Shown here: one piece after another, positions 1 through 8,941 of the stretch
How the letters are laid out: each line of letters begins with the position of its first letter
How positions within the stretch are numbered: position 1 is the first letter of the stretch
Assembly: GCF_030644365.1 (NCBI RefSeq)
Contig: NZ_CP130058.1
Location: 2,232,001 to 2,296,000 of the forward strand
Origin: Schaalia sp. HMT-172
Lineage (GTDB): Bacteria > Actinomycetota > Actinomycetes > Actinomycetales > Actinomycetaceae
Reading direction: 5' to 3'
Length of the DNA: 64,000 bases
Notes under the pieces: model-generated
What the model was told of the DNA's origin: nothing
Database searches by the model: none
The model's input: only the letters and a program-made list of their open reading frames with translations
Position numbers and translations under genes: made by a program

Positions 1-438
1 GGCCGCACCCCGTCCGATCGTTCCTCCGAGACCTCCTCGTCGCGCTCCTCGGAGAGCCCCTCCCCCGAGGCCACCGGCTCCGACACCTCCGCGTTTGCGA
101 TGTACGTCGGCCAGTGCATCAACACCCCCGACGGCGCCGCCGCGACCGTCGAGGAGTTCAACTGCAACCAGCCGCACAACGGCGAGGTCTTTTACATCCA
201 CAAGCTGACGGATGCCTCGCGCCCGTCCGAGGACGACATGGAGAAGAAGGCAACGGACGCCTGCCTGGCAGCCTTCTCCCCCTACGTCGGCAAGGACTAC
301 GAGGACTCCAACCTGAGCATCGTGTGGATGTACCCCACGGTTCAGACCTGGGCGACGGGCGACCGCGAGATCGTCTGCATCGCGACCACCGATGACGATT
401 CGACGCTGAACCAGTCCATCAAGGGCTCCGGCATGTGA
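1..438 (+). CDS. Septum-formation-family protein, 5' end cut off by window
   Basis: The frame is open from base 1 to a TGA ending at 438, so the start lies outside the window. The visible part begins with a Ser/Thr/Pro-rich linker typical of exported lipoproteins. A compact domain follows, with VGQCI, FNCNQPHNGEVF, a second Cys in DACLAAF and a final Cys in REIVCIA. This spacing matches the Septum_form family (PF13845), whose members are secreted actinobacterial proteins of poorly known role. The downstream neighbour (653-1168) shares the same Cys pattern, the NQPH(N/D)GE motif and the YVGK block, so the two are tandem paralogs. The family assignment is from recall. A lipobox cannot be seen here because the N-terminus is missing. 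Confidence 0.75.
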   Translation, partial: GRTPSDRSSETSSSRSSESPSPEATGSDTSAFAMYVGQCINTPDGAAATVEEFNCNQPHNGEVFYIHKLTDASRPSEDDMEKKATDACLAAFSPYVGKDYEDSNLSIVWMYPTVQTWATGDREIVCIATTDDDSTLNQSIKGSGM

Positions 439-652
439 TTCGCATCCTGTGCGGCGGCGGTTCGGCTTCGGCCGGGCCGCCGTCGGCGTTTCTGGGCGCT
501 CCCGGGCAGTTCCGATCGTGGGCACCAAGAACCCGGATCGTGCGGTCGCCGCGGCGTTGTATAGTGGAAATAGCACTACGATCAGCAATCAGGCTCGCCG
601 CGCCGCGCTCTTCCATCACGTGTGCGAAGGCGTCGTTGCTCCAAGGAGAATC

Positions 653-1168
653 ATGTCTCAACGTTCCTTCGCATCCCGCACCGCGCGCCCCGCGCTGATC
701 CTCGGGGTCTCGGCCACCATCCTGAGTTTGGGCCTGTCCGCCTGTTCCGTGTCAATGTCTGGAACTCGCAAGCCTTCGAATGGCTCCCGCACGCCGGCGG
801 CCTCCGCGACGGTCGATACGCAGACGCAGCAACACATCGGGGAGTGTTTCCAGTTCGGGCCCGATGAGGACAGTGAAGTCACCAGCGTCGACTGCAACCA
901 GCCTCACGATGGGGAATACTTTCATATTTTTGACTTCGCAGGCACGAACCGTCCGTCCGACGACGAGTTTAACGAGGAGAGCGACGAGGTCTGCGGCCTG
1001 ATCTTCGAGCACTACGTCGGCAAGCCCGTCGCGGACTCCACGTTGGACTACGACTGGATGCTTCCCGTTTCACAAACCTGGGAAAAAGGTGACCACACGG
1101 TGCAATGCTACCTCTTCGCCAAGGACGACAGTAAGCTCACCGGTTCCGCGAGGAACTCCAACATGTGA
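653..1168 (+). CDS. Septum-formation-family lipoprotein, tandem paralog
   Basis: This encodes 171 residues. I chose the ATG at 653 because AAGGAGAA lies just upstream and a lipoprotein signal follows at once: Arg-rich n-region, hydrophobic stretch, then lipobox LSAC with the lipidated Cys at about residue 31. An open frame upstream to 449 lacks these signals. After a Ser/Thr/Pro linker comes the Cys-containing domain (IGECFQF, VDCNQPHDGEYF, EVCGLIF, VQCYLFA) also found in the truncated gene before it. Members of this family are expected outside the membrane; their exact function is not established. The 214-bp gap to the upstream paralog contains no other gene I can support. Confidence 0.8.
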   Translation: MSQRSFASRTARPALILGVSATILSLGLSACSVSMSGTRKPSNGSRTPAASATVDTQTQQHIGECFQFGPDEDSEVTSVDCNQPHDGEYFHIFDFAGTNRPSDDEFNEESDEVCGLIFEHYVGKPVADSTLDYDWMLPVSQTWEKGDHTVQCYLFAKDDSKLTGSARNSNM

Positions 1169-1216
1169 CCCTGTTCCTTCGCGCGATCGTGGCGGCTCGG
1201 CTAATGCCGGGTCGCC

Positions 1217-2491
1217 TCAGTGCTTCTTGGAGGCCTTGCGCGGCTGGATTGCGGGGTTCTTCGTGGTCACGCCGTGCGTCTCCAGGGCGACGACGAGGGG
1301 CCCGTCGGCCCCCAGCTCGACGTGGGCGACCAGGATCTGGCTGTGCTTGAGGGTGGGGAGGTCGCCGCCCGCGACCGTGTTTGCCCCGTAGGCCCGGAGT
1401 TCCTCGACGATGAGGTCTCGTGCGGCTCCGGTCACAGACACGAGCGTCGTACCGCCCGGCTCGCGTAGGCGCTGCGCGGCGAAGGCACGCACCCGGCCCG
1501 CTCGAGCGTCCGCATCGATCTGTTCGGCGGCCTCGGGCTGGGTACCGAGGGCATCCACGAGCGTCACGGATCCGCCGCCGAGCGCTGCCCACGGCGCGAG
1601 AGCCTGGCGCGCCCGGGCGCTCGGGGACGCGAAGGCGCGATCGACGCCGAACGCGCTCAAGAGGTCGACGAGGTCAAAGGCCTGTCGCACGCCGAATCGG
1701 CCGAGGGGCGGATCGTCGGGCCGTTGGGCGTTCCGCGTCGTCAGGGCCGAGGCCCGCTCCACCTGCGCTGCCCGGCGTGCCGCCGCAGAGGCGACGATCG
1801 CGGGGCTGGGCACCGGGCGCGGCTTGGGGGCTGCGGCGGGCACGGTCGCGGTCGCGGCGGGCGTGGGGGTCGCTGGCGTGGGGGTCGCTGGCGCGGCGGG
1901 CGCGGGCGCATCCGCTGACGCGGAGGCGCTCTCAGGCGCGGTGTCTGCGGGCCCGGGGCGCAGAATCAGGATCGTGGAGGTGACGAGGCGTCCTTCGCTG
2001 GCGCGGGCGACGAGGTCGGCGAGGAGACGACGGTCGCCTCGCCGGGTCAGCATGTCGGAGGCGGCCTCGGGGCTGGCCCACCTGGTCTGGTCGATTTCGG
2101 TGCGCGGCGCGCGAGCGGCGGGGGCACGCAGGCGCGCGGCGGCGGCGTCGGCGGGCAGGGGCGTGCCGACCCAGTAGTGGACTTCCTTGGTTTGCCCGCC
2201 GCCGAGCCGGTAGCGCTGGGTGGTCAGGGGCGCGCCCAGGGTGATGATCTGGCCTGTCTCTTCTTCGACTTCGCGCACGGCGGCGGCGAGGAGCGGTTCA
2301 CCGTTTTCGGCCTTGCCTTTGGGCCAGGACCAGTCGTGGTAGCGGGGGCGGTGGACCATGAGGACTTCGATGTCCGCGGGGTCGATGGGTTCGCCGGGGC
2401 GCGCGACGCGCGTGGGGTCGGCGAAGCGCCAGACGAGCGCGCCCGCGGAGCGAACGAGTCGCTGGGGGCGTGGGGCTGGCATCGGGCGCAT
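1217..2491 (-). CDS. NUDIX hydrolase with degenerate histidine-phosphatase-like tail (MutT1-like)
   Basis: This encodes 424 residues from an ATG at 2491; the open frame continues upstream but only as low-complexity shadow. The N-terminal domain carries a full Nudix box (GKAENGEPLLAAAVREVEEE, then TG), preceded by the WSWPKGK block of MutT1-like 8-oxo-dGTP/diadenosine polyphosphate hydrolases. An Ala/Pro-rich linker follows. The last ~150 residues align by pattern with the histidine-phosphatase half of mycobacterial MutT1. The phosphatase RH motif is replaced by LTTRNAQ, and the second catalytic region reads SVTGAARD, so phosphatase activity looks lost. The likely role is nucleotide-pool sanitation or NTP-derivative hydrolysis. 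Function of the C-terminal half is unknown. Confidence 0.8.
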   Translation of the reverse strand: MRPMPAPRPQRLVRSAGALVWRFADPTRVARPGEPIDPADIEVLMVHRPRYHDWSWPKGKAENGEPLLAAAVREVEEETGQIITLGAPLTTQRYRLGGGQTKEVHYWVGTPLPADAAAARLRAPAARAPRTEIDQTRWASPEAASDMLTRRGDRRLLADLVARASEGRLVTSTILILRPGPADTAPESASASADAPAPAAPATPTPATPTPAATATVPAAAPKPRPVPSPAIVASAAARRAAQVERASALTTRNAQRPDDPPLGRFGVRQAFDLVDLLSAFGVDRAFASPSARARQALAPWAALGGGSVTLVDALGTQPEAAEQIDADARAGRVRAFAAQRLREPGGTTLVSVTGAARDLIVEELRAYGANTVAGGDLPTLKHSQILVAHVELGADGPLVVALETHGVTTKNPAIQPRKASKKH

Positions 2492-2649
2492 AGGGTCCAG
2501 GGTAGTCGCCCCGCGCCGACCGCGCCCTGATGGGCGCGCCACCTTCACGAGGTCGGGGTTGCGCCGGGCGCGAATCCGGCGGCCTCGTGGGCCGTGACGA
2601 GCGGGCGGAAGGGGCGGCGGGGTGCGGGCTCCGCGCCGGTGGACGTGTC

Positions 2650-3279
2650 TCAGTCGAGCGTTCCGACGGCGGCCTCGCGGGCCGCGACGTCGAGCTCGTC
2701 GGCGGTTGCCAGCAGGGCACAGTGGCGCATGGTGACGCGGTGGGCGAGCGGGTCGGTGGGGTCTTCGATCCACAGGGCCCCGGCCTCGCCGGCGGCGAGG
2801 ACGCGCATGGCGCGGGAGGCCTCGCCGAGCACGTACCCGAGGTCGTCGTCGGTGAGGTCGCCCCTCAGCAGGGAGTCGACCTCTTCCATGATGAGGCTCA
2901 GGGAACGCAGCTCGACGGGGGCCTCGAGCCCCTGGATGATAGGCGCGCGCGAGCCGTCGGCGTAGCGCTCGGCCACCAGGAGCGGATCGCGGTGGTACCA
3001 CTCGTGGAGCAGGTAGACGCGCCACAGGGCGCCGGGGAGAGTGAATTCGGGGCTGCGCGACCACACGTGGGCGATGGTGTCGATGCCGCGGGTGCGCACT
3101 GTGTCGCGCAGGCGCGCCACGTCCTCGTCCGTGAAGGTGTCGTCACCGATGCCCATGAGCGCCCACGCGGCGGTGTGCGCGACGGCGGCGAGGGAGGCGG
3201 GATCTTCGTCGCCGATGATCGTTTCCGCCCGCGCGGCGTCGAGCATGGCCGGGCGGCGAGGAGTGTTTGATTGGGCCAT
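2650..3279 (-). CDS. Conserved-looking hypothetical protein
   Basis: This encodes 209 residues from an ATG at 3279 with AAGGAAG about 8 nt upstream. I do not recognise the family. The protein is Ala/Glu/Asp-rich, soluble and mostly helical by composition, without signal peptide or membrane segment. A notable stretch is WRVYLLHEWYHRDP, followed by acidic helices. Codon use matches the neighbours. A gap of about 160 bp separates it from the NUDIX gene downstream on the same strand, so the two could share a transcript. It is divergent from tRNA-Lys, which begins 30 bp away on the other strand. Confidence 0.65.
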   Translation of the reverse strand: MAQSNTPRRPAMLDAARAETIIGDEDPASLAAVAHTAAWALMGIGDDTFTDEDVARLRDTVRTRGIDTIAHVWSRSPEFTLPGALWRVYLLHEWYHRDPLLVAERYADGSRAPIIQGLEAPVELRSLSLIMEEVDSLLRGDLTDDDLGYVLGEASRAMRVLAAGEAGALWIEDPTDPLAHRVTMRHCALLATADELDVAAREAAVGTLD

Positions 3280-3309
3280 GGGGACCGCTTCCTTCTACAA
3301 TGTGGGCAT

Positions 3310-3381
3310 GGGCCTATAGCTCAATGGTAGAGCAGCGGACTTTTAATCCGTAGGTTGGGGGTTCGAGTCCCCCTGGGCCTA
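3310..3381 (+). tRNA. tRNA-Lys(TTT)
   Basis: A cloverleaf can be drawn. The acceptor GGGCCTA pairs with TGGGCCT, with G-U wobbles at pairs 1-72 and 6-67. The D stem begins GCTC. The anticodon loop CTTTTAA carries TTT, and the T arm is GGGGG-TTCGAGT-CCCCC. The discriminator is A and CCA is not fully encoded (ACCG). Confidence 0.92.
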
Positions 3382-3450
3382 CCGCGCGCCCCGGATTGTC
3401 CGGGGCGTTCACGCTATCTGCGGGCGCGTGCCCGCGCTGGAGGTGCACGG

Positions 3451-5550
3451 ATGGATCCTCGTTTGTCTCGCGCGCATGGCGCTCTGGCCGGGCTGGCGCT
3501 CGGAGACGCGCTGGGAATGCCGACGCAGGCGATGTCCCCGGAGCAAATTCGCGCGGTGTACGGGCGGATCGCGGGCCTGGTGGATGCGGATGCGAGCCAG
3601 CCTTACGCTCCGGGTATGCCGGCCGGTTCGGTCACGGATGACACGGAGCAGGCCCTGTTGGTTGCTTCCCTCCTGGTACGAGGCCGGGGCTCCTCTTCGG
3701 GTCACGCGGCCCTGGACGCGGGCGAGTTCGCTCACGCGCTGCTGGCCTGGGAGGATTCGATGATTGCGCGCGGGTCGCTCGACCTGCTGGGCCCCTCCAC
3801 GAAGGCGGCGCTCGAGCGCGTGCGCGCGGGCGAGGATCCGCTGAGCGTGGGCGGGGCGGGAACTACGAATGGCGCGGCGATGCGCGTGACCCCGATCGGC
3901 ATTGCGGTGTCGACGGCGGATCCGGAGGCCTTCGCCGAGTCCGTGTGGTCGTCCTGTCAGGTCACGCACGCGACACGACAGGGCTTCCAGTCGGCCGCGC
4001 TCGTGGCGGCGGCCGTGTCCCTGGGGATCGATGCGGCTTCGTCGTCCGCCTCGGATGTGCGGGCGCTGTTGTGGGAGGCCGTGTCCTACGTCGCTTTCCT
4101 GTCCCCGCGCGGCGCGTGGGCGCCGGACCCGGACGTCGTGGCGGCCACGCGCCGGGCGCTGGAGCTAGCGTCCACTCCCCCGTCACCATCCCTGGAGTTG
4201 TTGGCCGAGCAGATCGGCTCCTCCGTGGCCTCGGCGCAGGCGATTCCCATGGCCTTCGCACTGCTCGCGCGCAACCCCTCCCCGCGCGCCCTCCTGGATG
4301 CCGCGAATCTGGGCGGCGACACGGACACGATCGGCGCGATCGCGGGCGCGATCCTGGGCGCGGCAGCGGGGGTCGGGGTCTTCGACGGCCGCGCCCTCGC
4401 TCAGGTTGAGGAGGTCTCTCGCCTCGGCCTGCAACCAATCGCGAGCAAGCTCCTGGAGCTGCGTGCGGCTCACGAGCCTGCCGCGAGCGCGCCCCCGGCC
4501 CGCGAGGGCGAGGGGATGATTCCCGAGGAGGAGGCCCCGGCCTCGTGCCCCGAGCCGAGCGCACCGGCGGGCCGCGTCGTCCTCATGGGCCAGATCCTCG
4601 TCGACCTCGCCGTGCGCGGCGACGCCCTTCCGGGGCCTGGCGGCGACGTGTGGGCCGTCGACGAGGGGATGCACGTGGGCGGGGGCTTCAACGCCCTCGT
4701 GGCGGCGCGGCGCATGGGGGCCGAGGCCGTCTCCCTCAGCCCGATCGGCGAGGGCCCCTACTCCTCGCTCATCCAAGCGGCGCTGGCGCGCGAGGGGATC
4801 GCGGATGCCGGGCCTCGCGTCGCGGGCATCGACAACGGGTTCTGCATCGCGTTCACGGACCGCACGGGCGAGCGCACGTTCATCTCGACCAAGGGCGCCG
4901 AGACGATGGTACCCGCGAGCGCGTGGGCTGATGTCGTGCGCACGATGCACCCGGGGGACGTCCTCTACGTCGACGGATACCTCATGGATCACCCCGCGAA
5001 CAGGGAAGCCGCTCAGGCTGCGCTGCACGCCCTGCCCGAGGGTGTGCGCGTCGTGCTGGACGTCTCCCCCGTCATCGGAATCCCGGACGGCTTGCCGACG
5101 CGCGACGTCATCATCTCGATGAACCACAGGGAAGCTCAGGAGATCGGGAAGCGGACGGCCGATCGGAGCCTTCTCGACCGGTGCGGAGAGCCGCTCGGGG
5201 CCGCCGAGGCCGTGTGTGCGGCGGTGCGCCGCCCCGTCGTGGTGCGCGCGGGAGCTGCGGGCGCATATGTCGCTCGTCCCTCGGTGGCTGCCACGGATGC
5301 CGTCGATGAGGACGCGTCCCACGTCCCGACTCCTCACGTCGAGGCGATCGACACGAATGGCGCTGGCGATGCGCACTCCGGGGTGCTGGCGGCCTCCCTC
5401 GCACAGGGGATCCCCCTGGGCAGGGCGCTTCTCCTCGCCAACTGTGCGGGTGCGCTGTCAGCGACGGTCGTCGGTCCGGCCTCGTGCCCGTCGCGCGAGG
5501 AAATCGAGGCCGCGGCGGACGCATTGGAGGCACGAGCGGACGGGGAGTGA
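3451..5550 (+). CDS. Fusion of ADP-ribosylglycohydrolase and PfkB-family carbohydrate kinase
   Basis: This encodes 699 residues; the ATG at 3451 follows GGAGG at a good distance. Residues about 1-330 form an ADP-ribosylglycohydrolase domain, with GALAGLALGDALG at the start, the metal-binding VTDDTEQALL motif and the late GGDTDTIGAIAGAILG motif. A Glu/Pro/Ala linker follows. Residues about 370-695 form a PfkB/ribokinase-type domain, with MHVGGGFNALVAARRMGAEA and the phosphate-site motif DTNGAGDAHSG. In E. coli the separate neighbouring genes yegU and yegV encode the same pair of activities. A plausible role is removal of ADP-ribose from a substrate followed by phosphorylation of a released sugar or nucleoside, but substrates are unknown. 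The linker contains a GACGAGGCC-type dispersed repeat (near 4531-4547). Confidence 0.9.
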   Translation: MDPRLSRAHGALAGLALGDALGMPTQAMSPEQIRAVYGRIAGLVDADASQPYAPGMPAGSVTDDTEQALLVASLLVRGRGSSSGHAALDAGEFAHALLAWEDSMIARGSLDLLGPSTKAALERVRAGEDPLSVGGAGTTNGAAMRVTPIGIAVSTADPEAFAESVWSSCQVTHATRQGFQSAALVAAAVSLGIDAASSSASDVRALLWEAVSYVAFLSPRGAWAPDPDVVAATRRALELASTPPSPSLELLAEQIGSSVASAQAIPMAFALLARNPSPRALLDAANLGGDTDTIGAIAGAILGAAAGVGVFDGRALAQVEEVSRLGLQPIASKLLELRAAHEPAASAPPAREGEGMIPEEEAPASCPEPSAPAGRVVLMGQILVDLAVRGDALPGPGGDVWAVDEGMHVGGGFNALVAARRMGAEAVSLSPIGEGPYSSLIQAALAREGIADAGPRVAGIDNGFCIAFTDRTGERTFISTKGAETMVPASAWADVVRTMHPGDVLYVDGYLMDHPANREAAQAALHALPEGVRVVLDVSPVIGIPDGLPTRDVIISMNHREAQEIGKRTADRSLLDRCGEPLGAAEAVCAAVRRPVVVRAGAAGAYVARPSVAATDAVDEDASHVPTPHVEAIDTNGAGDAHSGVLAASLAQGIPLGRALLLANCAGALSATVVGPASCPSREEIEAAADALEARADGE

Positions 5551-5706
5551 GCGCGGTCGAGGAGTGAGCGCGGTCGAGGTGTTGGCCGAGCGGGACCACT
5601 ACGCCTGAGCACATGTGGGCATATCAGCCCCTGCGGGGTGAGAGATTCGTCAAATATTCAACCGAGGTACCTATTTTATATTCCCCCAGGGACGCACAAT
5701 TACCCC

Positions 5707-6951
5707 ATGACGACTAACGACACCCAGGACCGCAGCGGCATCGTCGGCGGGGCCCTCACCGTGGCCCTGCTGATCACCCTAGCCGTGCAGAACGCCGTGC
5801 CCCCGATGGCGACCGACATGTACTCGGCCGCGTTCCCGCAGATCACGGCGGACCTGGCGACGAACTCGACGATGCTCGGGTTCACGCTCACGACCTTCTT
5901 CGTGGGCTACGCGTCCGGGCAGGTCCTGGGCGGTGCAATCTCGGACCAGATCGGGCGACGCCGCCCCATCATCGCCGGCGGCGTCATCGCCCTGATCGGC
6001 TCCATGATCTGCGTGCTTGCGCCGAACATCTGGGTACTCCTCGTGGGCCGAGTCTTCCAGGGCCTCGGCGGCGGCGTCGCCTCCTTGGTGGCGCGCGCGA
6101 TCCTCGTGGACGTCGCACATGGCAAGATGCTGGCGCGCGCGATGAGCCTCATCCAGGCGATCGTCGGTTTCGCGCCGATGCTCGCCCCGGTCCTCGGCGC
6201 GTTCATCATCACGCACGCAACGTGGAGGGTCATCTTCTGGGCGCTCGCCGCGTTCACGCTGCTCATGGCGGCCCTCGCTTGGTTCGTCGTGCCCGAGTCG
6301 TTGCCCGAGGAGCGCCGCCACCCCGGCGGTATCCCCCGGTTCTTCCACGGCCTCGTCCAGGTCGTGCGCATCCGCCCCTTCGTGGGTTTCATGCTGGTCA
6401 ACGCCTTCTCGAGCTTCTGCATGTTCGGCTACATCTCGAACGCCACCTACGTCCTGCAGGGACCGCTGGGCCTGTCCCCCATGGCTTTCGCGTGCGTCTT
6501 CGCGTTCAACGCGCTGCTGTCGACCGGATTCGCGCTGGTCAACGTGCGCCTGATCTCGCACTTCACGCCGCGCACGCTCATCATTACGGGCCTCACAATC
6601 GCCGCGACCGGCGTCGTGACGCTGGCGGTGTCGACGTTCCTACTCGACCTGCCGCTCATTCCGACGTGCGTGGGCTTCGCGCTCATTATGACGGCGAATG
6701 CGTTCATTTTCGGTAATTCGGGCGCGCAGGCCATGAGTGAGGCGCGCGAGCAGGCGGGCACGGCCTCGTCCGTCATGGGCGTGTTCCAGTCTCTGGCTAA
6801 CGGAGTCGCGGCCCCCCTGGCAACCTCGGGCGGCGACAGTGCCGTGCCGATGGTGCTCGTCATGATCGTCGGCTCCGCCGGCGCGTGGTTCGCGTTCTGG
6901 GTGATCGCCCGCGGCGGCAAGCACACGCCTCGCCAGCTCAGCCTCGACTGA
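5707..6951 (+). CDS. MFS drug exporter, Bcr/CflA family
   Basis: This encodes 414 residues with about twelve hydrophobic segments. The N-terminal part MATDMYSAAFPQITADL and the loop after TM2, GGAISDQIGRRRP, match the Bcr/CflA subgroup of DHA1 multidrug or sulfonamide/bicyclomycin exporters. It acts in the cytoplasmic membrane as a proton-driven efflux carrier; the substrate cannot be read from sequence. I prefer the ATG at 5707 over the in-frame ATG at 5638, because the protein then starts just before TM1 and the stretch upstream is AT-rich with a TATTTTAT promoter-like -10 near 5670. The gene stands alone and converges on the eamA-like gene across the 19-bp repeat array. Confidence 0.88.
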   Translation: MTTNDTQDRSGIVGGALTVALLITLAVQNAVPPMATDMYSAAFPQITADLATNSTMLGFTLTTFFVGYASGQVLGGAISDQIGRRRPIIAGGVIALIGSMICVLAPNIWVLLVGRVFQGLGGGVASLVARAILVDVAHGKMLARAMSLIQAIVGFAPMLAPVLGAFIITHATWRVIFWALAAFTLLMAALAWFVVPESLPEERRHPGGIPRFFHGLVQVVRIRPFVGFMLVNAFSSFCMFGYISNATYVLQGPLGLSPMAFACVFAFNALLSTGFALVNVRLISHFTPRTLIITGLTIAATGVVTLAVSTFLLDLPLIPTCVGFALIMTANAFIFGNSGAQAMSEAREQAGTASSVMGVFQSLANGVAAPLATSGGDSAVPMVLVMIVGSAGAWFAFWVIARGGKHTPRQLSLD

Positions 6952-7032
6952 CGAGGCGTCAGCGCGGACGAGGCGTCAGCGCGCGGGACACAGGATCACC
7001 GCGCCCTGGATACAGATACATCGCGCACATCT

Positions 7033-7380
7033 GGATAGGTAACGCGCATCCGGATAGGTTATTAACCTATCCAGATCGTCACAACCTATCCAGATAGGTA
7101 ACACGCATCCTGATAGGTAACGCACATCCGGATAGGTAACGCACATCCGGATAGGTAACGCACATCCGGATAGGTTATTAACCTATCCAGATCGTCACAA
7201 CCTATCCGGATCGTCACAACCTATCCAGATAGGAAACACGCGTCCTGATAGGTAACGCACATCCGGATAGGTAACGCGCATCCGGATAGGTAACGCGCAT
7301 CCGGATAGGTAACGCGCATCCGGATAGGTTATTAACCTATCCGGATCGTCACAACCTATCCGGATCGCCACAACCTATCC
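7033..7380. repeat. Phased 19-bp repeat array D1 (18 units)
   Basis: The array has fifteen 19-bp units and three 21-bp palindromes laid head to tail without a gap. Forward units read GGATAGGTAACGCGCATCC with small changes. Reverse units read GGATCGTCACAACCTATCC. The palindromes, GGATAGGTTA and its reverse complement around a central T, lie at 7052, 7168 and 7322. Each palindrome is preceded by a run of forward units (1, 4, 5) and followed by reverse units (1, 2, 2). It fills the gap between convergent genes. A related array lies at 54168-54283. Function is unknown; protein-binding iterons are one possibility. Confidence 0.9.
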
Positions 7381-7486
7381 AGAAAGTGCGCCTCATCGCG
7401 AAGAATTCACCAGAGGGCGCCAGCTTTCATGCCCCGGTCGCGACTATCGGTTGGGACAGCGCCGCCCACTCCGCTCGATGCGCGGA

Positions 7487-8428
7487 TCACGCGCGCGAGG
7501 CGAGCCACACAGCGACCGACACGAGGACCAGGCCGATCAGCTCGAAGGCACCCGGAATCTGGCGCAGCATGACGGCTCCGACCAGCGCGGACATGGCCGG
7601 GAGGATCGCGGCAAACAGGGCGAAGGTGGAGGCGGCCAGGCGACGCATCGCGATCGCCTCGAAGCTGTAGGGGATGGCTGTGGAGAGCAGTCCCACGCCC
7701 ACGACGATCGCGATCAGTTTCCACGAGGTCGTGGCCGCCATGGCTCCCGGCCCGAGGATGGGCGCGAAAAACAGGGAGCCCCACGCGCAGCCGAGGGCCA
7801 GGTTCGTCACCCCGTCGCGGGTGGAGGAGGCCCGCTGGCCCACGACGATGTACGCTGACCACGCGAGCGCGGCCAGGAGAATCCATGCGACGCCGACCCG
7901 CACGCTCGCGACGCTCAGGTCGAGGGCGAGTCCGCCGATGCATGCGACTCCCGCGAAGGCGAGGACGGCGGCGACGCGCGGGCGCCAGCCTCGGCCTCGG
8001 ATGACGGCGACGGCGACCGGGCCATTGAACTCGATGGACACGGCTGTGCCCAGGGGAATGCGCGCGATGGCCTCGTAGAACGACGAGTTCATCGTCAGGA
8101 CGATGACCCCGAAGAGCGCGGAGATCGCCAGGTCCGAGCGCGTCAGGCCGCCGCGCCAGGGGCGCTTCCACGCGAGGAGGACGACCGCGCCGGTGACCAC
8201 GCGCCACCAGGCGACGGACGCGGGTTCGACGGATGCGAAGGCGACGACTGCGAGCGCCGCGCCCACGTACTGGATGAGGCCCGAACCGACGATGTAGAGC
8301 TGGGGCGGGATGCGGTCGGCGACGGAGGCGCGACCTGCCGGGCGCTTCGGCGCGGCGGCGCTTCGCGGCCCGGCCCTGGACGAGGCCGGGGTTGCGTGCC
8401 CTCCTCGGCGCCGGGCGGGCTCGTTCAC
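7487..8428 (-). CDS. EamA-family (DMT) transporter
   Basis: This encodes 313 residues with ten hydrophobic segments arranged as two EamA repeats after a ~40-residue Arg/Pro/Ala-rich cytoplasmic N-terminus. The start of the first repeat ([17 protein letters not shown]) and [17 protein letters not shown] resemble RhtA-type threonine/homoserine exporters, so amino-acid or metabolite efflux is likely. The GTG at 8428 overlaps the msrB stop as GTGA, which argues for translational coupling and one transcript from msrB. An internal GTG (VADRIPPQ) is an alternative start that would remove the N-terminal extension. That extension is partly encoded by a GACGAGGCCGGGG-type repeat near 8378-8394. Confidence 0.85.
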   Translation of the reverse strand: MNEPARRRGGHATPASSRAGPRSAAAPKRPAGRASVADRIPPQLYIVGSGLIQYVGAALAVVAFASVEPASVAWWRVVTGAVVLLAWKRPWRGGLTRSDLAISALFGVIVLTMNSSFYEAIARIPLGTAVSIEFNGPVAVAVIRGRGWRPRVAAVLAFAGVACIGGLALDLSVASVRVGVAWILLAALAWSAYIVVGQRASSTRDGVTNLALGCAWGSLFFAPILGPGAMAATTSWKLIAIVVGVGLLSTAIPYSFEAIAMRRLAASTFALFAAILPAMSALVGAVMLRQIPGAFELIGLVLVSVAVWLASRA

Positions 8429-8829
8429 TGGGCGGGCGCGAAGGTGAGCGCCGCCGAGTTCATGCAGTAGCGCAGGCCGGTGGGCTGGCCGGGCGCGTCG
8501 GGAAAGACGTGGCCGAGGTGGGAGCCGCAGGTCGCGCAGCGCACCTCGGTTCGGGTCATGCCGTGGCTGGTGTCGACGTGCTCGGTCGTGGCGCCGTCGC
8601 GGGTCTGGAAGAAGGAGGGCCAGCCGCAGGAGGAGTCGAACTTCGTGTCGGAGTCAAAGAGTGTGGAGCCGCAGGCCGCACACGAGTAGGTGCCGACGCG
8701 GGCCTCGTTGAGGAGCTCGCCGGTGAAGGGGCGCTCGGTGCCCGCCTCGCGCAGCACGTGGTAGCGCATGGGGCTGAGGAGCTTCTTCCATTCGGCGTCG
8801 GTGCGGGCGGCGGGGTCGGTAGCGTTCAT
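8425..8829 (-). CDS. msrB: Peptide-methionine (R)-S-oxide reductase
   Basis: This encodes 134 residues and reduces methionine-R-sulfoxide in proteins, repairing oxidative damage in the cytoplasm. The zinc-binding pairs CAAC and CATC are present. Other family marks are [26 protein letters not shown] and the catalytic Cys in [10 protein letters not shown] near the C-terminus. The length is typical for the family. I took the ATG at 8829; the longer open frame to 9030 encodes only Pro/Arg-rich shadow sequence from the next gene region. Its stop overlaps the GTG of the EamA transporter, so the two are probably co-expressed. Confidence 0.95.
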   Translation of the reverse strand: MNATDPAARTDAEWKKLLSPMRYHVLREAGTERPFTGELLNEARVGTYSCAACGSTLFDSDTKFDSSCGWPSFFQTRDGATTEHVDTSHGMTRTEVRCATCGSHLGHVFPDAPGQPTGLRYCMNSAALTFAPAQ

Positions 8830-8941
8830 GGTTCCATTGTCGCGCGCCGCCCGCGGGCGCGCACTCTCGGGTGCGGCCGCGGGCGGCGCGGGGTGTTTCG
8901 CCGGCGTCATGGACGAGGCAGTGGTTGCCTCGCGGGGACGC

